NCBI RefSeq assembly: GCF_036881715.1
Contig: NZ_JBAKBF010000011.1
Location: 103,113-167,112 of the forward strand
DNA: 64,000 nucleotides
Source: Pannonibacter anstelovis
GTDB taxonomy: Bacteria; Pseudomonadota; Alphaproteobacteria; Rhizobiales; Stappiaceae
Direction of reading: 5' to 3'
The notes below the pieces were generated by a model. The model saw only the letters and a program-made list of their open reading frames with translations. It was not told the origin of the DNA and searched no databases. Below are positions 44,182 through 52,554 of this stretch, piece after piece. The position numbers were made by a program, and so were the translations under genes. The number at the start of each line of letters is the position of its first letter. The first letter of the stretch is position 1.

Positions 44182-44514
44182 ATGTCTGAAGTTGATCCGC
44201 TTACCCAGGCCCGCCAGCATATCGAGAAGCACCTGCTTCTGAGGGCTTCGTCCGATGCTGAGTTCCGCGAGCTGCTGAAGAGCAACCCGCATGCGGCTAT
44301 CAAGGAACTGATCGGCAATGACCCGATCCCATCCTACAAGATCACCGTGGTTGAAGAGGCCCCGGGCGAAGTGGTTCTCGTGCTGCCGCGCTCCATAGGG
44401 CAGGACGAACTGCCTGACGATCTGCTGGACTTTGCTTCTGGCGGCGTCAGCTTCTCGGCCTTCATCCTCTATGGCCCCCCGTATCCGGATGGCGGCTGCA
44501 AGAAGAAGAAGTAA
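44182..44514 (+). CDS. NHLP-type RiPP precursor peptide 2
   Basis: A 110-aa NHLP-type precursor. Leader motifs are DPLTQARQHIEKHLLLRAS, LKSNPHAAIKELIGNDPIP and LPDDLLDFASGG. The predicted core begins VSFSAFILYGPPYPDGG and ends CKKKK. The start at 44182 follows CAGGAG; an upstream in-frame codon at 44089 overlaps gene 1 and has no such site. The leader is more divergent than those of genes 1 and 3. A perfect inverted repeat follows 16 bases after the stop. Confidence 0.87.
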   Translation: MSEVDPLTQARQHIEKHLLLRASSDAEFRELLKSNPHAAIKELIGNDPIPSYKITVVEEAPGEVVLVLPRSIGQDELPDDLLDFASGGVSFSAFILYGPPYPDGGCKKKK

Positions 44515-44529
44515 CGGCTGACAGGCACC

Positions 44530-44554
44530 GGAGGGCGTGACGGTCACGCCCTCC
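44530..44554 (+). terminator. Strong hairpin after precursor gene 2
   Basis: Arms GGAGGGCGTGAC / GTCACGCCCTCC are perfectly complementary over 12 bases around one central G, and are followed by ATTTTC. It could terminate or attenuate transcription between precursor genes 2 and 3, so gene 3 may be less expressed or have its own promoter. Confidence 0.6.
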
Positions 44555-44586
44555 ATTTTCAGAGAGAATTCAGGGGACCCATTTAC

Positions 44587-44919
44587 ATGCCGACCCATGA
44601 TCCGATTGCACAGGCGCGCCAGCACATTGAAAAGGCGCTGATCGAAAAGGCTATGGCTGACAGCGCGTTTCGCGAGGAACTGAAGGCCAATCCGCACGCG
44701 GCGATCAAGAGCCTGCTTGGCACCGACCCTATTCCGGGCATGAAAATCACCGTTGTCGAGGAAACTCCGGGCGAGGCAATCCTCGTCCTGCCGCGTTCCA
44801 TCGCACAGGATGAGCTCCCGGACGAGCTGCTGGACTTTGCCTCGGGCGGCACCGGCTTCTCGAACTTCATCATCTGGGGCCCGCCGTATCCGGATGGCGG
44901 CAGCTGCAAGAAGAAGTGA
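44587..44919 (+). CDS. NHLP-type RiPP precursor peptide 3
   Basis: A 110-aa NHLP-type precursor. The leader is nearly the same as in gene 1 (DPIAQARQHIEKALIEKAM, ELKANPHAAIKSLLGTDP, LPDELLDFASGG). The core begins TGFSNFIIWGPPYPDGG and ends SCKKK. AGGGGA is about 9 bases upstream of the ATG. The last gene of the cluster before the convergent usg gene. In this family the leader recruits modifying enzymes such as YcaO, LanM or radical SAM proteins; none is seen in the window. Confidence 0.88.
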   Translation: MPTHDPIAQARQHIEKALIEKAMADSAFREELKANPHAAIKSLLGTDPIPGMKITVVEETPGEAILVLPRSIAQDELPDELLDFASGGTGFSNFIIWGPPYPDGGSCKKK

Positions 44920-44958
44920 TGAAGCCCCGGCAGGGTTAGGTTCCACCTTCAAGAAGGC

Positions 44959-44985
44959 CCACGGCAGGGGAGAGACCTGCCGTGG
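44959..44985. terminator. Hairpin between precursor cluster and usg
   Basis: Perfect 10-base arms CCACGGCAGG / CCTGCCGTGG with a 7-base loop. It lies between the convergent precursor gene 3 and usg. No T tract follows on either strand, so termination strength is uncertain. Confidence 0.5.
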
Positions 44986-45006
44986 AAAAGCCCGGGGCGG
45001 CGGTCC

Positions 45007-45279
45007 TCAATGGATCAGGAACTCGCCCTTGGCATAGCGCACATCACGCGGGCCGATCAGGTCCTGATGCGCCAGACGCACCGAGTGGATGAATGCGTGA
45101 ATCTCCCGCTCCCAGAAGGCCAAGAACCGGCGCAGTTCCGGAAAATTCGGGGCCTTGTCTTCAGTTTGCCAGAGGAAGCTCTGCAGAAGGGCGGGATGAT
45201 CCGGCATCCTGTAGAGGATTTCAGCCGTCAGCAGCCCGTAGCCTGCCATCTGCTTGCGGAAGTCTTCGCTTGTGCCCAT
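45007..45279 (-). CDS. usg: Usg family protein
   Basis: A 90-aa protein matching the usg family: DFRKQMAGYGLLTAEILYRMPDHP and QSFLWQTEDKAPNFPELRRF, then HSVRLAHQDLIGP. Widespread in alphaproteobacteria; function unknown. The Met at 45279 is preferred because GAGGTG lies just upstream; the longer reading to 45342 is not family-like. Confidence 0.88.
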   Translation of the reverse strand: MGTSEDFRKQMAGYGLLTAEILYRMPDHPALLQSFLWQTEDKAPNFPELRRFLAFWEREIHAFIHSVRLAHQDLIGPRDVRYAKGEFLIH

Positions 45280-45390
45280 GGAACACCTCATGCCTTGACC
45301 AAACCACGGCAAAAGTGTCGCGCCAGCGAAGTAAACGCGCAACTAAAAAATACGTCTTAGCTATATTTTTCAATATGTTAGCAGCCAGTC

Positions 45391-45774
45391 TCAGCGAGTG
45401 CTGCCAGTACCGCTGACACTCTGGATGCTCTTCAGCCAGGCTATGAAGGATGTCACATCCTGCGCCTCCAGCGCCACCTCCGGCATGTCCGGGTGACCTG
45501 TGACAATGCCCTCGGCCAGGCTTTCCGCCAGATCCTCGACTGGATACCGCTGCCCAAGGTCACGAAACGCCGGAGCGTCCGCATTGGGCGAGGCATCATC
45601 CGTGCCGATGGCGTGGCAAGCCGCACAGGCCTCTTTTGCGATCAGTTTGCCGCGCTCCACCTGCGCCGCCTCTGCAAGTGTTCCCTGCGCCTGCACCGCA
45701 GAACCACCCGGTGCAGCGAACAGAATCACCGCCACGGCCGCAGCGCGCAGCCCTCGCGTGAAAAGCATTGTCAT
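45391..45774 (-). CDS. Exported c-type cytochrome
   Basis: A small monoheme cytochrome c, 127 aa. A signal peptide (LRAAAVAVILFAAPGGSAVQAQ) leads to a mature domain with one CxxCH motif (CAACHAIG) and a possible axial Met in HPDMPE. Probably a soluble periplasmic electron carrier or a subunit of a dehydrogenase. Start at 45774 with GGGAGAGGGA upstream. Divergent from coxD across a 268-base gap in which I see no gene. Confidence 0.85.
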   Translation of the reverse strand: MTMLFTRGLRAAAVAVILFAAPGGSAVQAQGTLAEAAQVERGKLIAKEACAACHAIGTDDASPNADAPAFRDLGQRYPVEDLAESLAEGIVTGHPDMPEVALEAQDVTSFIAWLKSIQSVSGTGSTR

Positions 45775-46042
45775 GTCCCTCTCCCTCAAGGTTTCTGCGG
45801 GCCCGCAACCGCATGCCCCACAGATCGTCCATCCTCAGCCCCCTTTGCGTGCCAGCCCCCCTTCTGCTTCGCAAGTCCGTCAAAACCCTCAGCTTCCGGG
45901 GAAATGCTGCTTAAGCATGATCCATTCTGGCCATGAATTGCGGCAAAGGGGCTATGCCTTGCCGCTGGCGGCTATATGTTAGGGACTAAAGGCAAGAGTT
46001 CCGGCTTTCAGGCCGGGCCGCACGTTCCGGGAGCCCTTCTGC

Positions 46043-46990
46043 ATGACCACCGCTCGCACTCCCCTTCCTGAAGGTATCGACGGCACGCTGGCGCTGCTGG
46101 ATCAGGGCGGCTATGTCGCCGGCCGTGACTTGGCAACCGTGCTGCATCTGGCGCTGCGCATGAAGCGGCCGCTGTTTCTGGAAGGCGAGGCCGGCGTTGG
46201 CAAGACGGAAATCGCCAAGGTTCTGGCCTCCACGCTGGGCCGCAACCTCATCCGCCTGCAATGCTACGAAGGCCTCGACATCGCCTCTGCCGTCTATGAG
46301 TGGAACTATGCCGCACAGATGGTAGAGATCCGCATTGCGGAAGCTGCCGGAGACACGGATCATGCAGACCTTTCCCGCTCCATCTTCGGCGAACGCTTCC
46401 TGATCAAGCGCCCGGTGCTGCAGGCGCTGGAGCCCTCGCTCTCCGGCCCGCCTGTGTTCCTGATCGACGAGCTGGACCGCGCCGACGAGGCCTTCGAGGC
46501 CTTCCTGCTGGAGGTGCTGGCCGACAATCAGGTGACCGTGCCGGAGCTGGGCACTATCAGGGCGCAGGAGCCGCCCGTGGTGATCATCACCACCAACCGG
46601 ACCCGCGAAATCCACGACGCCCTCAAGCGCCGCTGCCTCTACCACTGGGTCGATTACCCGGATGCAGAGCGTGAACTGGCGATCGTGCGGCGCAAGGTGC
46701 CGGGCGCACCGGAGCGGCTGACGGCGGAAATCGTCGCCTTCGTCCAGCGCCTGCGGGCAACGGAAGACCTGTTCAAGCAGCCCGGCGTTGCCGAAACCCT
46801 CGACTGGGCAACCGCATTGACCGAACTGAACGAACTGGCATTGGACCCGGACATGGCCAGTGACACGCTTGGCGTCCTGCTGAAGTATCAGGACGATATC
46901 GAGCGGGTGCGCGGCTCGAAGCTGCGGCAGATGGTGGAGGAGATCCGCAACACCCTGCCCTCAGCACCTGCCGTCATGCCGAACGTCTGA
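46043..46990 (+). CDS. MoxR-family AAA+ ATPase (CoxD-like)
   Basis: A 315-aa AAA+ ATPase of the MoxR group. Walker A GEAGVGKTEIAKVLAS, Walker B VFLIDELDRADEA and sensor 1 IITTNRTREIHDALKRRC are intact. In carboxydotrophs CoxD helps assemble the copper-sulfur-molybdenum site of CO dehydrogenase together with CoxE. Here no dehydrogenase genes are adjacent, so the client is unknown. Followed 11 bases later by a CoxE-like VWA gene. Confidence 0.9.
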   Translation: MTTARTPLPEGIDGTLALLDQGGYVAGRDLATVLHLALRMKRPLFLEGEAGVGKTEIAKVLASTLGRNLIRLQCYEGLDIASAVYEWNYAAQMVEIRIAEAAGDTDHADLSRSIFGERFLIKRPVLQALEPSLSGPPVFLIDELDRADEAFEAFLLEVLADNQVTVPELGTIRAQEPPVVIITTNRTREIHDALKRRCLYHWVDYPDAERELAIVRRKVPGAPERLTAEIVAFVQRLRATEDLFKQPGVAETLDWATALTELNELALDPDMASDTLGVLLKYQDDIERVRGSKLRQMVEEIRNTLPSAPAVMPNV

Positions 46991-47001
46991 GCCCCTCGCC
47001 C

Positions 47002-48255
47002 ATGACCACACCCGCCGCCCCGCAAGCAGAACAGGCGTCCAGCCTTGATGGCCGCATGGTGGCGAATATCGTGCACTTCGCCCGCACCTTGCGCAAGGCA
47101 GGTCTACCGGCTGGCCCGGCTTCGATTATTGACGCTGTGCGGGCGGTGGAGGTGAGCGGCATTTCCAGCCGCGAGGACTTTTACTGGACGCTTCACGCCG
47201 TCTTCGTTCACAAGCGCGAGCAGCGGGTGCTGTTTGACGAGGCTTTCCGCATCTACTGGCAGAGCCGCGGGCTCATTGAGAAGATGCTGGCCATCCTCTC
47301 CCCCGTCGCCCCGCCGCGGGGCACGCCGGAAAAGCCCAAGGCCGGACAGACCCGCGTCTCGCAGGCCTTCAAGGCCGCCCGCGAGCGTGAGCCGCGCGAG
47401 GAGCAGCCCGAGGTGGAAGTGGATGCCCGCTTTACCGTCTCCGGCCGCGAGCTGCTGCAATCGCGGGATTTTGCCCAGATGACGGCCGACGAAGTCGAAA
47501 CAGCCAAGGCAGCGCTCCGCGCCATGGCGATGCCGAAGGACACGATCCGCCGCCGCCGTCTCGCCCCTGCCCCGCGAGGCCGCATTGATCCGCGCCGCAC
47601 GCTGGGTGCCACATTGCGCGCAGGCGGAGCCATCATTGACCTGAAGCACCGCAAGCCGCAGGAAAAACGCCCGCCGCTCATCGCCTTGTGCGACATCTCC
47701 GGCTCCATGAGCCAGTATTCCCGCCTGCTCCTGCATTTCATGCATGCGCTGACGGAAACCCGGCCCGCCGTGCATACCTTCCTGTTCGGCACAAGGCTCA
47801 CCAACGTCACCCGGCAGCTGCGCATGAAAGACCCTGACGAAGCGCTGGCCGCCTGTTCCGCCGGTGTGGCCGACTGGTCCGGCGGCACGCGCATTGCCAC
47901 CGCCCTGCACGAGTTCAACCGCCTCTGGTCCCGCCGCGTGCTGTCGGGCGGGCCAACGGTTCTACTGATCACCGACGGGCTGGAACGGGACACGGATGAA
48001 GATCTGGCGCGGGAAATCTCCCGCCTGCACCGCTCCTGCCGGCGGCTGATCTGGCTCAATCCGCTGCTGCGGTTTGACGGGTTCGAAGCCAAAGCCAAGG
48101 GCATCCGGGCCATGCTGCCGCATGTGGACGAGTTCCGCGCCGCGCATTCGCTGGATGCAGTCGCCGATCTGGTGCGCACGCTGTCAGGCGAAAGCGCCGG
48201 GCCTTCTGCGGCCTCCACTGATCCACGCCACTGGCTGCGCAAGGCGGGCGGCTGA
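47002..48255 (+). CDS. VWA-domain protein (CoxE-like)
   Basis: A 417-aa protein with a C-terminal von Willebrand A domain. The MIDAS motif reads CDISGSMSQYSR, with WSGGTRIATAL and LLITDGLERD as the later metal-loop elements. The N-terminal half is helical and basic. It pairs with the MoxR ATPase upstream, a conserved metallochaperone-like combination. Its stop overlaps the next start (TGATG). Confidence 0.9.
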   Translation: MTTPAAPQAEQASSLDGRMVANIVHFARTLRKAGLPAGPASIIDAVRAVEVSGISSREDFYWTLHAVFVHKREQRVLFDEAFRIYWQSRGLIEKMLAILSPVAPPRGTPEKPKAGQTRVSQAFKAAREREPREEQPEVEVDARFTVSGRELLQSRDFAQMTADEVETAKAALRAMAMPKDTIRRRRLAPAPRGRIDPRRTLGATLRAGGAIIDLKHRKPQEKRPPLIALCDISGSMSQYSRLLLHFMHALTETRPAVHTFLFGTRLTNVTRQLRMKDPDEALAACSAGVADWSGGTRIATALHEFNRLWSRRVLSGGPTVLLITDGLERDTDEDLAREISRLHRSCRRLIWLNPLLRFDGFEAKAKGIRAMLPHVDEFRAAHSLDAVADLVRTLSGESAGPSAASTDPRHWLRKAGG

Positions 48256-49061
48256 TGCCTGCCAACCGGTACCACCACCTTGGCTGGCTGCAAGGCATTG
48301 AGCTTTACGAAGCCGATTTCAGCACTCAGACCTTCAGCCGCCACGCCCATGAAGGCTTTGCCATAGGGGCCATTGCCGAAGGGGTTGGCGGCTATCTCTG
48401 CCGGGGCGAACAGATGCTGCTGCCCGCAGGGTCCTTGTCTCTGATGAACCCGGAAGAGCCCCACACCGGCCACGCGGCAGCTGGCAGCGTGCGCTACAAC
48501 ATGGTCTATGCCAGCGAAGCTGCAGTGCGTGCCCTGCTGGATCTCAAGGACTTGCGCGGCTTTGCCACCGTCGCCCCAAGGGACGAAGGACTTTACCTGA
48601 CGCAGGCACTGAGCCGCCTTGCCCAGCGCGTCAATGCTCCCGCTGCCCCGGGCTGGCGGCTGGCTGTGGAAGAGGCCATGCAGGCTGTGCTCGGCCTTGC
48701 CTTCACCCGCCATGGCCGGGCGTCACTCAGGCCTGCCGGTCAGGAACCGGCAGCCGTGAAACTGGTGCGGGAGCGGATTGCGGAAGGCGTTGCTGCTGGA
48801 GACGATCTCTCCCTTGAGGGTCTTGCGGCCCTTGCCGGGCTGACGCCCTCCTACCTGATCCGCAGCTTCTCCCGCGCCACCGGCCTGACGCCCCATGCTA
48901 CGGTCCTGCGCATGCGGACCAGACAGGCTCAAGCACTGATCCTTGGCGGAATGGCACCGGCAGATGCGGCGCTGGCGGCGGGCTTCTGCGACCAGAGCCA
49001 CATGATCCGCCAGTTCCGCCGCCAGCTTGGCATCACGCCGGGCAGTCTCATCCGCCACTGA
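48255..49061 (+). CDS. AraC-family regulator
   Basis: A 268-aa protein with an N-terminal cupin-like sensing domain (FSRHAHEGFAIGAIAEGVGGY) and a C-terminal double HTH (LEGLAALAGLTPSYLIRSFSRATG; AALAAGFCDQSHMIRQFRRQLG, in parts). Overlaps coxE by 1 base. The DUF2000 gene 93 bases downstream is often paired with such regulators and could be its target. Confidence 0.88.
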   Translation: MPANRYHHLGWLQGIELYEADFSTQTFSRHAHEGFAIGAIAEGVGGYLCRGEQMLLPAGSLSLMNPEEPHTGHAAAGSVRYNMVYASEAAVRALLDLKDLRGFATVAPRDEGLYLTQALSRLAQRVNAPAAPGWRLAVEEAMQAVLGLAFTRHGRASLRPAGQEPAAVKLVRERIAEGVAAGDDLSLEGLAALAGLTPSYLIRSFSRATGLTPHATVLRMRTRQAQALILGGMAPADAALAAGFCDQSHMIRQFRRQLGITPGSLIRH

Positions 49062-49153
49062 TCCGCGCTCTGCGCAGACAGGCGGAAAGGTCAATTTCGT
49101 CCAATACCATGGCTCTGCACACATGGCATGGCTGCCGCAAAAGGAGCCCTGCC

Positions 49154-49555
49154 ATGACACTGAAACCCGTCATCATCCTGTCCACCAGCCTGCCGAGAGG
49201 ACTGCAGGCCAACTTTGCCGCCATTCTGGGCATGAGCCTCGGACGGCTCCATCCGGAGCTGATCGGTCCGGCCACACCAGACCGTGACGGCATGCTGCTG
49301 GATGGCATCACACAGGTGGCTGTACCGGTTCTGGGTGCAGCCTCCGAAGACCTTGCAAGCCTCTTTGCCGCCGCAGAAAACCTGCCGGTCCGCCTCGCCT
49401 ACATGCGTGCCGCCTTCGAGGCGCGGAACTATGCGGATTACACGGCACGCATCGCCGCCTCCCCCCTGAAGGATCACGAGCCTCAGGCGATTCTTGCCGC
49501 AGGGCCGAGAAAGGCGATTGACCGCCTGTGCGGGTCCTTGCCACTGCTCAAGTGA
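49154..49555 (+). CDS. DUF2000 family protein
   Basis: A 133-aa protein with typical DUF2000 segments LPRGLQANFAAILGMSLG, HPELIGPATPD, and the C-terminal YADYTARIAAS. Function unknown; family members occur next to AraC-type regulators as here. AAGGAG precedes the ATG at 49154. Stop is 8 bases from that of the convergent transpeptidase gene. Confidence 0.85.
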   Translation: MTLKPVIILSTSLPRGLQANFAAILGMSLGRLHPELIGPATPDRDGMLLDGITQVAVPVLGAASEDLASLFAAAENLPVRLAYMRAAFEARNYADYTARIAASPLKDHEPQAILAAGPRKAIDRLCGSLPLLK

Positions 49556-49562
49556 GCCAGTC

Positions 49563-50084
49563 TCACGGCAGCGCGATCACCGGGGTGTTTTCGCGCACGC
49601 GCTGGATCAGGTCGGCGATATGTTCATTGTGCATGCGGATGCAGCCATACGACACCGGGCGGCCGATGCTGCCGGGCCGGTTGGTGCCGTGGATGGCGAA
49701 CTCACCGCCAGCCAGCGTCATCGCGGCAACGCCCATCGGATTGTTCGGCGCACCGCCCTCGATCCTGTCCGGCAACTGGGGGAAGTCACGTTTGACGACG
49801 GCAGGGGCAATCCAGGCCGGACGGAGATAGCGGCCCGTCACATAGGTGCGTCCCGTCCAGGACTTGCCCTTCTTGCCCACCGCCACCGGATAGGACAGCG
49901 CCTGCCCCTGCCCGAGCACCAGGTAGAGCCGCCTTTCGCTGTTGCGGATGACGATGGTCCCCGGCGCAATACCTTGCGCGGCAAAGGCGACCCGCTCGCC
50001 ACCGGCCTGTGCCGGAACCACATAAAGAGCGGCAGCAGCAGCCAGAACGGCGAAAGAGCACATCAACAGGACGAAACGGCGCAT
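49563..50084 (-). CDS. L,D-transpeptidase, YkuD family
   Basis: Periplasmic peptidoglycan transpeptidase of 173 aa. A signal peptide (LMCSFAVLAAAAALYVVPAQA) with no lipobox is followed by the YkuD domain with IHGTNRP and the nucleophile motif SYGCIRMHN. This is a small version with little outside the catalytic domain, in contrast to the lipoprotein at 8700-9446. Confidence 0.9.
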   Translation of the reverse strand: MRRFVLLMCSFAVLAAAAALYVVPAQAGGERVAFAAQGIAPGTIVIRNSERRLYLVLGQGQALSYPVAVGKKGKSWTGRTYVTGRYLRPAWIAPAVVKRDFPQLPDRIEGGAPNNPMGVAAMTLAGGEFAIHGTNRPGSIGRPVSYGCIRMHNEHIADLIQRVRENTPVIALP

Positions 50085-50197
50085 GGCAGCCCCGGACAGA
50101 TAAACAGAAGGGAGCGGCGCTCAGCCGCCTCTGTCTGTCACTCTAGCGCAAGGGCCGCTCCTTCGGCATGGCCCGGAAAGCCAATCTTAAAAGAACG

Positions 50198-51337
50198 TTA
50201 ACGCTGCGAACTCGAAAGCCGGAAGCGGCCATCCTCCCAGCGGTACCAGGAGAGGCCATAACCTTGCCGGTCGCCCTCGGGCGTAAAGGAAATGCTTCCG
50301 CTCACGGTCTCGAATCCGCCAGACTGGACCGCAGCCGCAACGCCCGCAAAGTCCAGGGTCTCCGCGTTGTCCGCCGCAGCTGCAAAAAGCTGGACGGCCG
50401 CATAGGCGCCGATGGCATAGGGAGACGGCACGGCCCCGGCCTGCCGCAGGCGCTGTGCCACCTCGCCTGCCGGACTGTCCGGGATGGCGGCTGCGTCCGC
50501 CATGAAGGCGACTTCCACAAGACTTGCCGCCTCGCCTGCAGCAGCTCCAAACTCCATGCCCATGGCGGCATCGCCGGCCAGCACCGGAACCTGCGCCCCA
50601 AGCCAGCCGAAAGCAGCAGCGAGATTACCGGCATCACCTGCATATGCGCCCAGCACCACAACATCCAGCCGCTCGCCCTTAAGCGTCGAAGCAAGTGGCT
50701 TCAAGTCGCGTGCACCGGCGTCGAACTCCTGCTCCAGCGCAAGTGTCTGACCCCTCGCCTGCATCGCTGCCTTGATACGGGCCGCAAAATCCTTGCCATA
50801 GCCACTGCGGTCAGTGACGAGGCCGATGCGCTTGCCTGCAAAGTCCCGGGCGAGACGGTCCGCGATGAAGGGTGCTGTGGCATCCTCACGCGGGCCAAGC
50901 CGGAAGAAGCCCGGCCCCGGCCGTGCTTCAGTCAGTTGCGGCAGCGCGGAAGCCACCGTGATCTGGATGCGTCCCGCCTCCGCATAGACGGGAGCTGCCG
51001 CCAGTGTGGCGCTGGAACACACATGCCCGATGACAAGTTGCACGCCCTTGCCGGTGAGCTGATTGGCCTGAGCCTTGGCCCGTTCCGGATCGCAGCGGTC
51101 GTCGGCTTCCTCCAGCACGAGCTTTTCCCCGCGCAGGCCGCCACTGGCGTTGATGTCTTCAACCGCCAGCCGCGCTCCGGCCAGGATCTGATCCCCCAAT
51201 GGCGCAAACTGGCCGGAAAAGGCAGCGGCAACGGCAATGCGAATGTCCGCCTGTGCAGGAGCGGCCAGCACGCCGGTCAGCATACCGGCCATCACCAGTC
51301 CCGCAGCAAATAGCGCCAAGCTCTTGAACTGCCGCAT
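50198..51337 (-). CDS. Branched-chain amino acid ABC binding protein (LivK-like)
   Basis: A 379-aa periplasmic binding protein of type I fold. The signal peptide ends near APAQA. IRIAVAAAFSGQFAPLGDQILAG at the start of the mature protein, with VIGHVCSSATLAA and VLGAYAGDA, is typical of Liv-type and amide-binding proteins. No permease or ATPase genes follow, so it is an orphan binding protein here. Start 51337 is chosen for its GAGG; ATG at 51352 is an alternative. Confidence 0.85.
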   Translation of the reverse strand: MRQFKSLALFAAGLVMAGMLTGVLAAPAQADIRIAVAAAFSGQFAPLGDQILAGARLAVEDINASGGLRGEKLVLEEADDRCDPERAKAQANQLTGKGVQLVIGHVCSSATLAAAPVYAEAGRIQITVASALPQLTEARPGPGFFRLGPREDATAPFIADRLARDFAGKRIGLVTDRSGYGKDFAARIKAAMQARGQTLALEQEFDAGARDLKPLASTLKGERLDVVVLGAYAGDAGNLAAAFGWLGAQVPVLAGDAAMGMEFGAAAGEAASLVEVAFMADAAAIPDSPAGEVAQRLRQAGAVPSPYAIGAYAAVQLFAAAADNAETLDFAGVAAAVQSGGFETVSGSISFTPEGDRQGYGLSWYRWEDGRFRLSSSQR

Positions 51338-51530
51338 AAGTCCGTGCCTCATCACATACCGGCTTCCGTCACCGCCCGCATCCTAGCCAAGGCAGCAGCC
51401 GGATGCCACCTTGAACCACGCCACAGGCATGCCCCTTTTCAACCGGCAGCAAAGCCTCCTAAGCTCGGAAGATATCCCCGGCGGCCAACGGCTGCTGCAA
51501 CACAATGCAAGCACCGGAAGGAATAAGACC

Positions 51531-52532
51531 TTGCGCAATCTGATCACGGATGTTCCAGGCCTCAGCGTTGGATCAGCAGAGGATCTGACGCTGAAGTCCG
51601 GCGTGACGGTGCTGCTGCCGGATGAACCGGCCGTGGCCTCCGTTGCCATTCACGGCGGCGCGCCCGGAACCCGTGACACGGCCCTGCTGGAGCCGGACCA
51701 GACGGTGGAGAAGGTCGATGCGCTGGTGCTTTCCGGCGGGTCGGCCTTCGGGCTTGATGCAGGCGCCGGTGTGCAGGCCGGGCTTGCCGCCATGGGCCGC
51801 GGCTTTCAGGTCGGCCCCGTGCGCGTGCCGATCGTGCCCGGCGCCATCCTGTTTGACCTAATGAATGGCGGGGACAAGAACTGGGGAGACTACGCCCCCT
51901 ACCGGGAGCTTGGCCGCGCCGCCCTTGCGGCAGCGGGGCTGGACTTTGCGCTCGGCAGCCATGGCGCGGGCTGCGGAGCAACAACGGCAAACCTGAAGGG
52001 CGGGCTCGGCTCTGCCTCCCTGCGCCTCTCCTGCGGCGCCACCGTGGGAGCGCTGGTGGCCGTCAATGCGCTTGGCCGGGCCACCATGGGCGATGGACCG
52101 CATTTCTGGGCGGCGCCTTTCGAGCAGGGCAATGAGTTCGGTGGACTTGGACTGCCGTGTCCCTTGCCCGTAGATGCAGTGCAGCCTCGCACAAAGCATG
52201 ATGCCCTGCGCGCAGGTGCCAATACCACGATTGCCATCGTTGCCACCGATGCCATTCTGACAAAGGCAGAGGCCAAGCGTCTGGCGGTCATGGCGCATGA
52301 CGGCCTTGCCCGTGCACTCTGGCCTGCACACACGCCCATGGACGGGGACCTTGTCTTTGCGCTCTCCACCGGCCGCCACAGGCTGCAAGAACCCTTGGCA
52401 GACATGATCGAACTGGGTGCCGCCGCTGCCTCCACCCTCGCCCGTGCCATTGCCCGCGGAGTCTATCATGCCACCCCGGCAAAAGGCGACACGCTGCCTG
52501 CCTGGCAAGAGCTGCAAGGCAAGGAAAAATGA
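51531..52532 (+). CDS. P1-family (DmpA-type) peptidase
   Basis: Ntn-like aminopeptidase of family S58, 333 aa. RNLITDVPGLSVGSAED and SGGSAFGLDAGAGVQAGL are family hallmarks, and SHGAGCGATTANLKGGLG is the loop before the self-cleavage site. The nucleophile is probably the Thr in CGATVGALVAVN. TTG at 51531 follows GGAAGGAA by about 7 bases and gives the standard N-terminus; the ATG at 51411 would add 40 residues without similarity. Confidence 0.85.
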   Translation: MRNLITDVPGLSVGSAEDLTLKSGVTVLLPDEPAVASVAIHGGAPGTRDTALLEPDQTVEKVDALVLSGGSAFGLDAGAGVQAGLAAMGRGFQVGPVRVPIVPGAILFDLMNGGDKNWGDYAPYRELGRAALAAAGLDFALGSHGAGCGATTANLKGGLGSASLRLSCGATVGALVAVNALGRATMGDGPHFWAAPFEQGNEFGGLGLPCPLPVDAVQPRTKHDALRAGANTTIAIVATDAILTKAEAKRLAVMAHDGLARALWPAHTPMDGDLVFALSTGRHRLQEPLADMIELGAAAASTLARAIARGVYHATPAKGDTLPAWQELQGKEK

Positions 52533-52554
52533 TGCCCTGCGAAACGGCTCCGGA

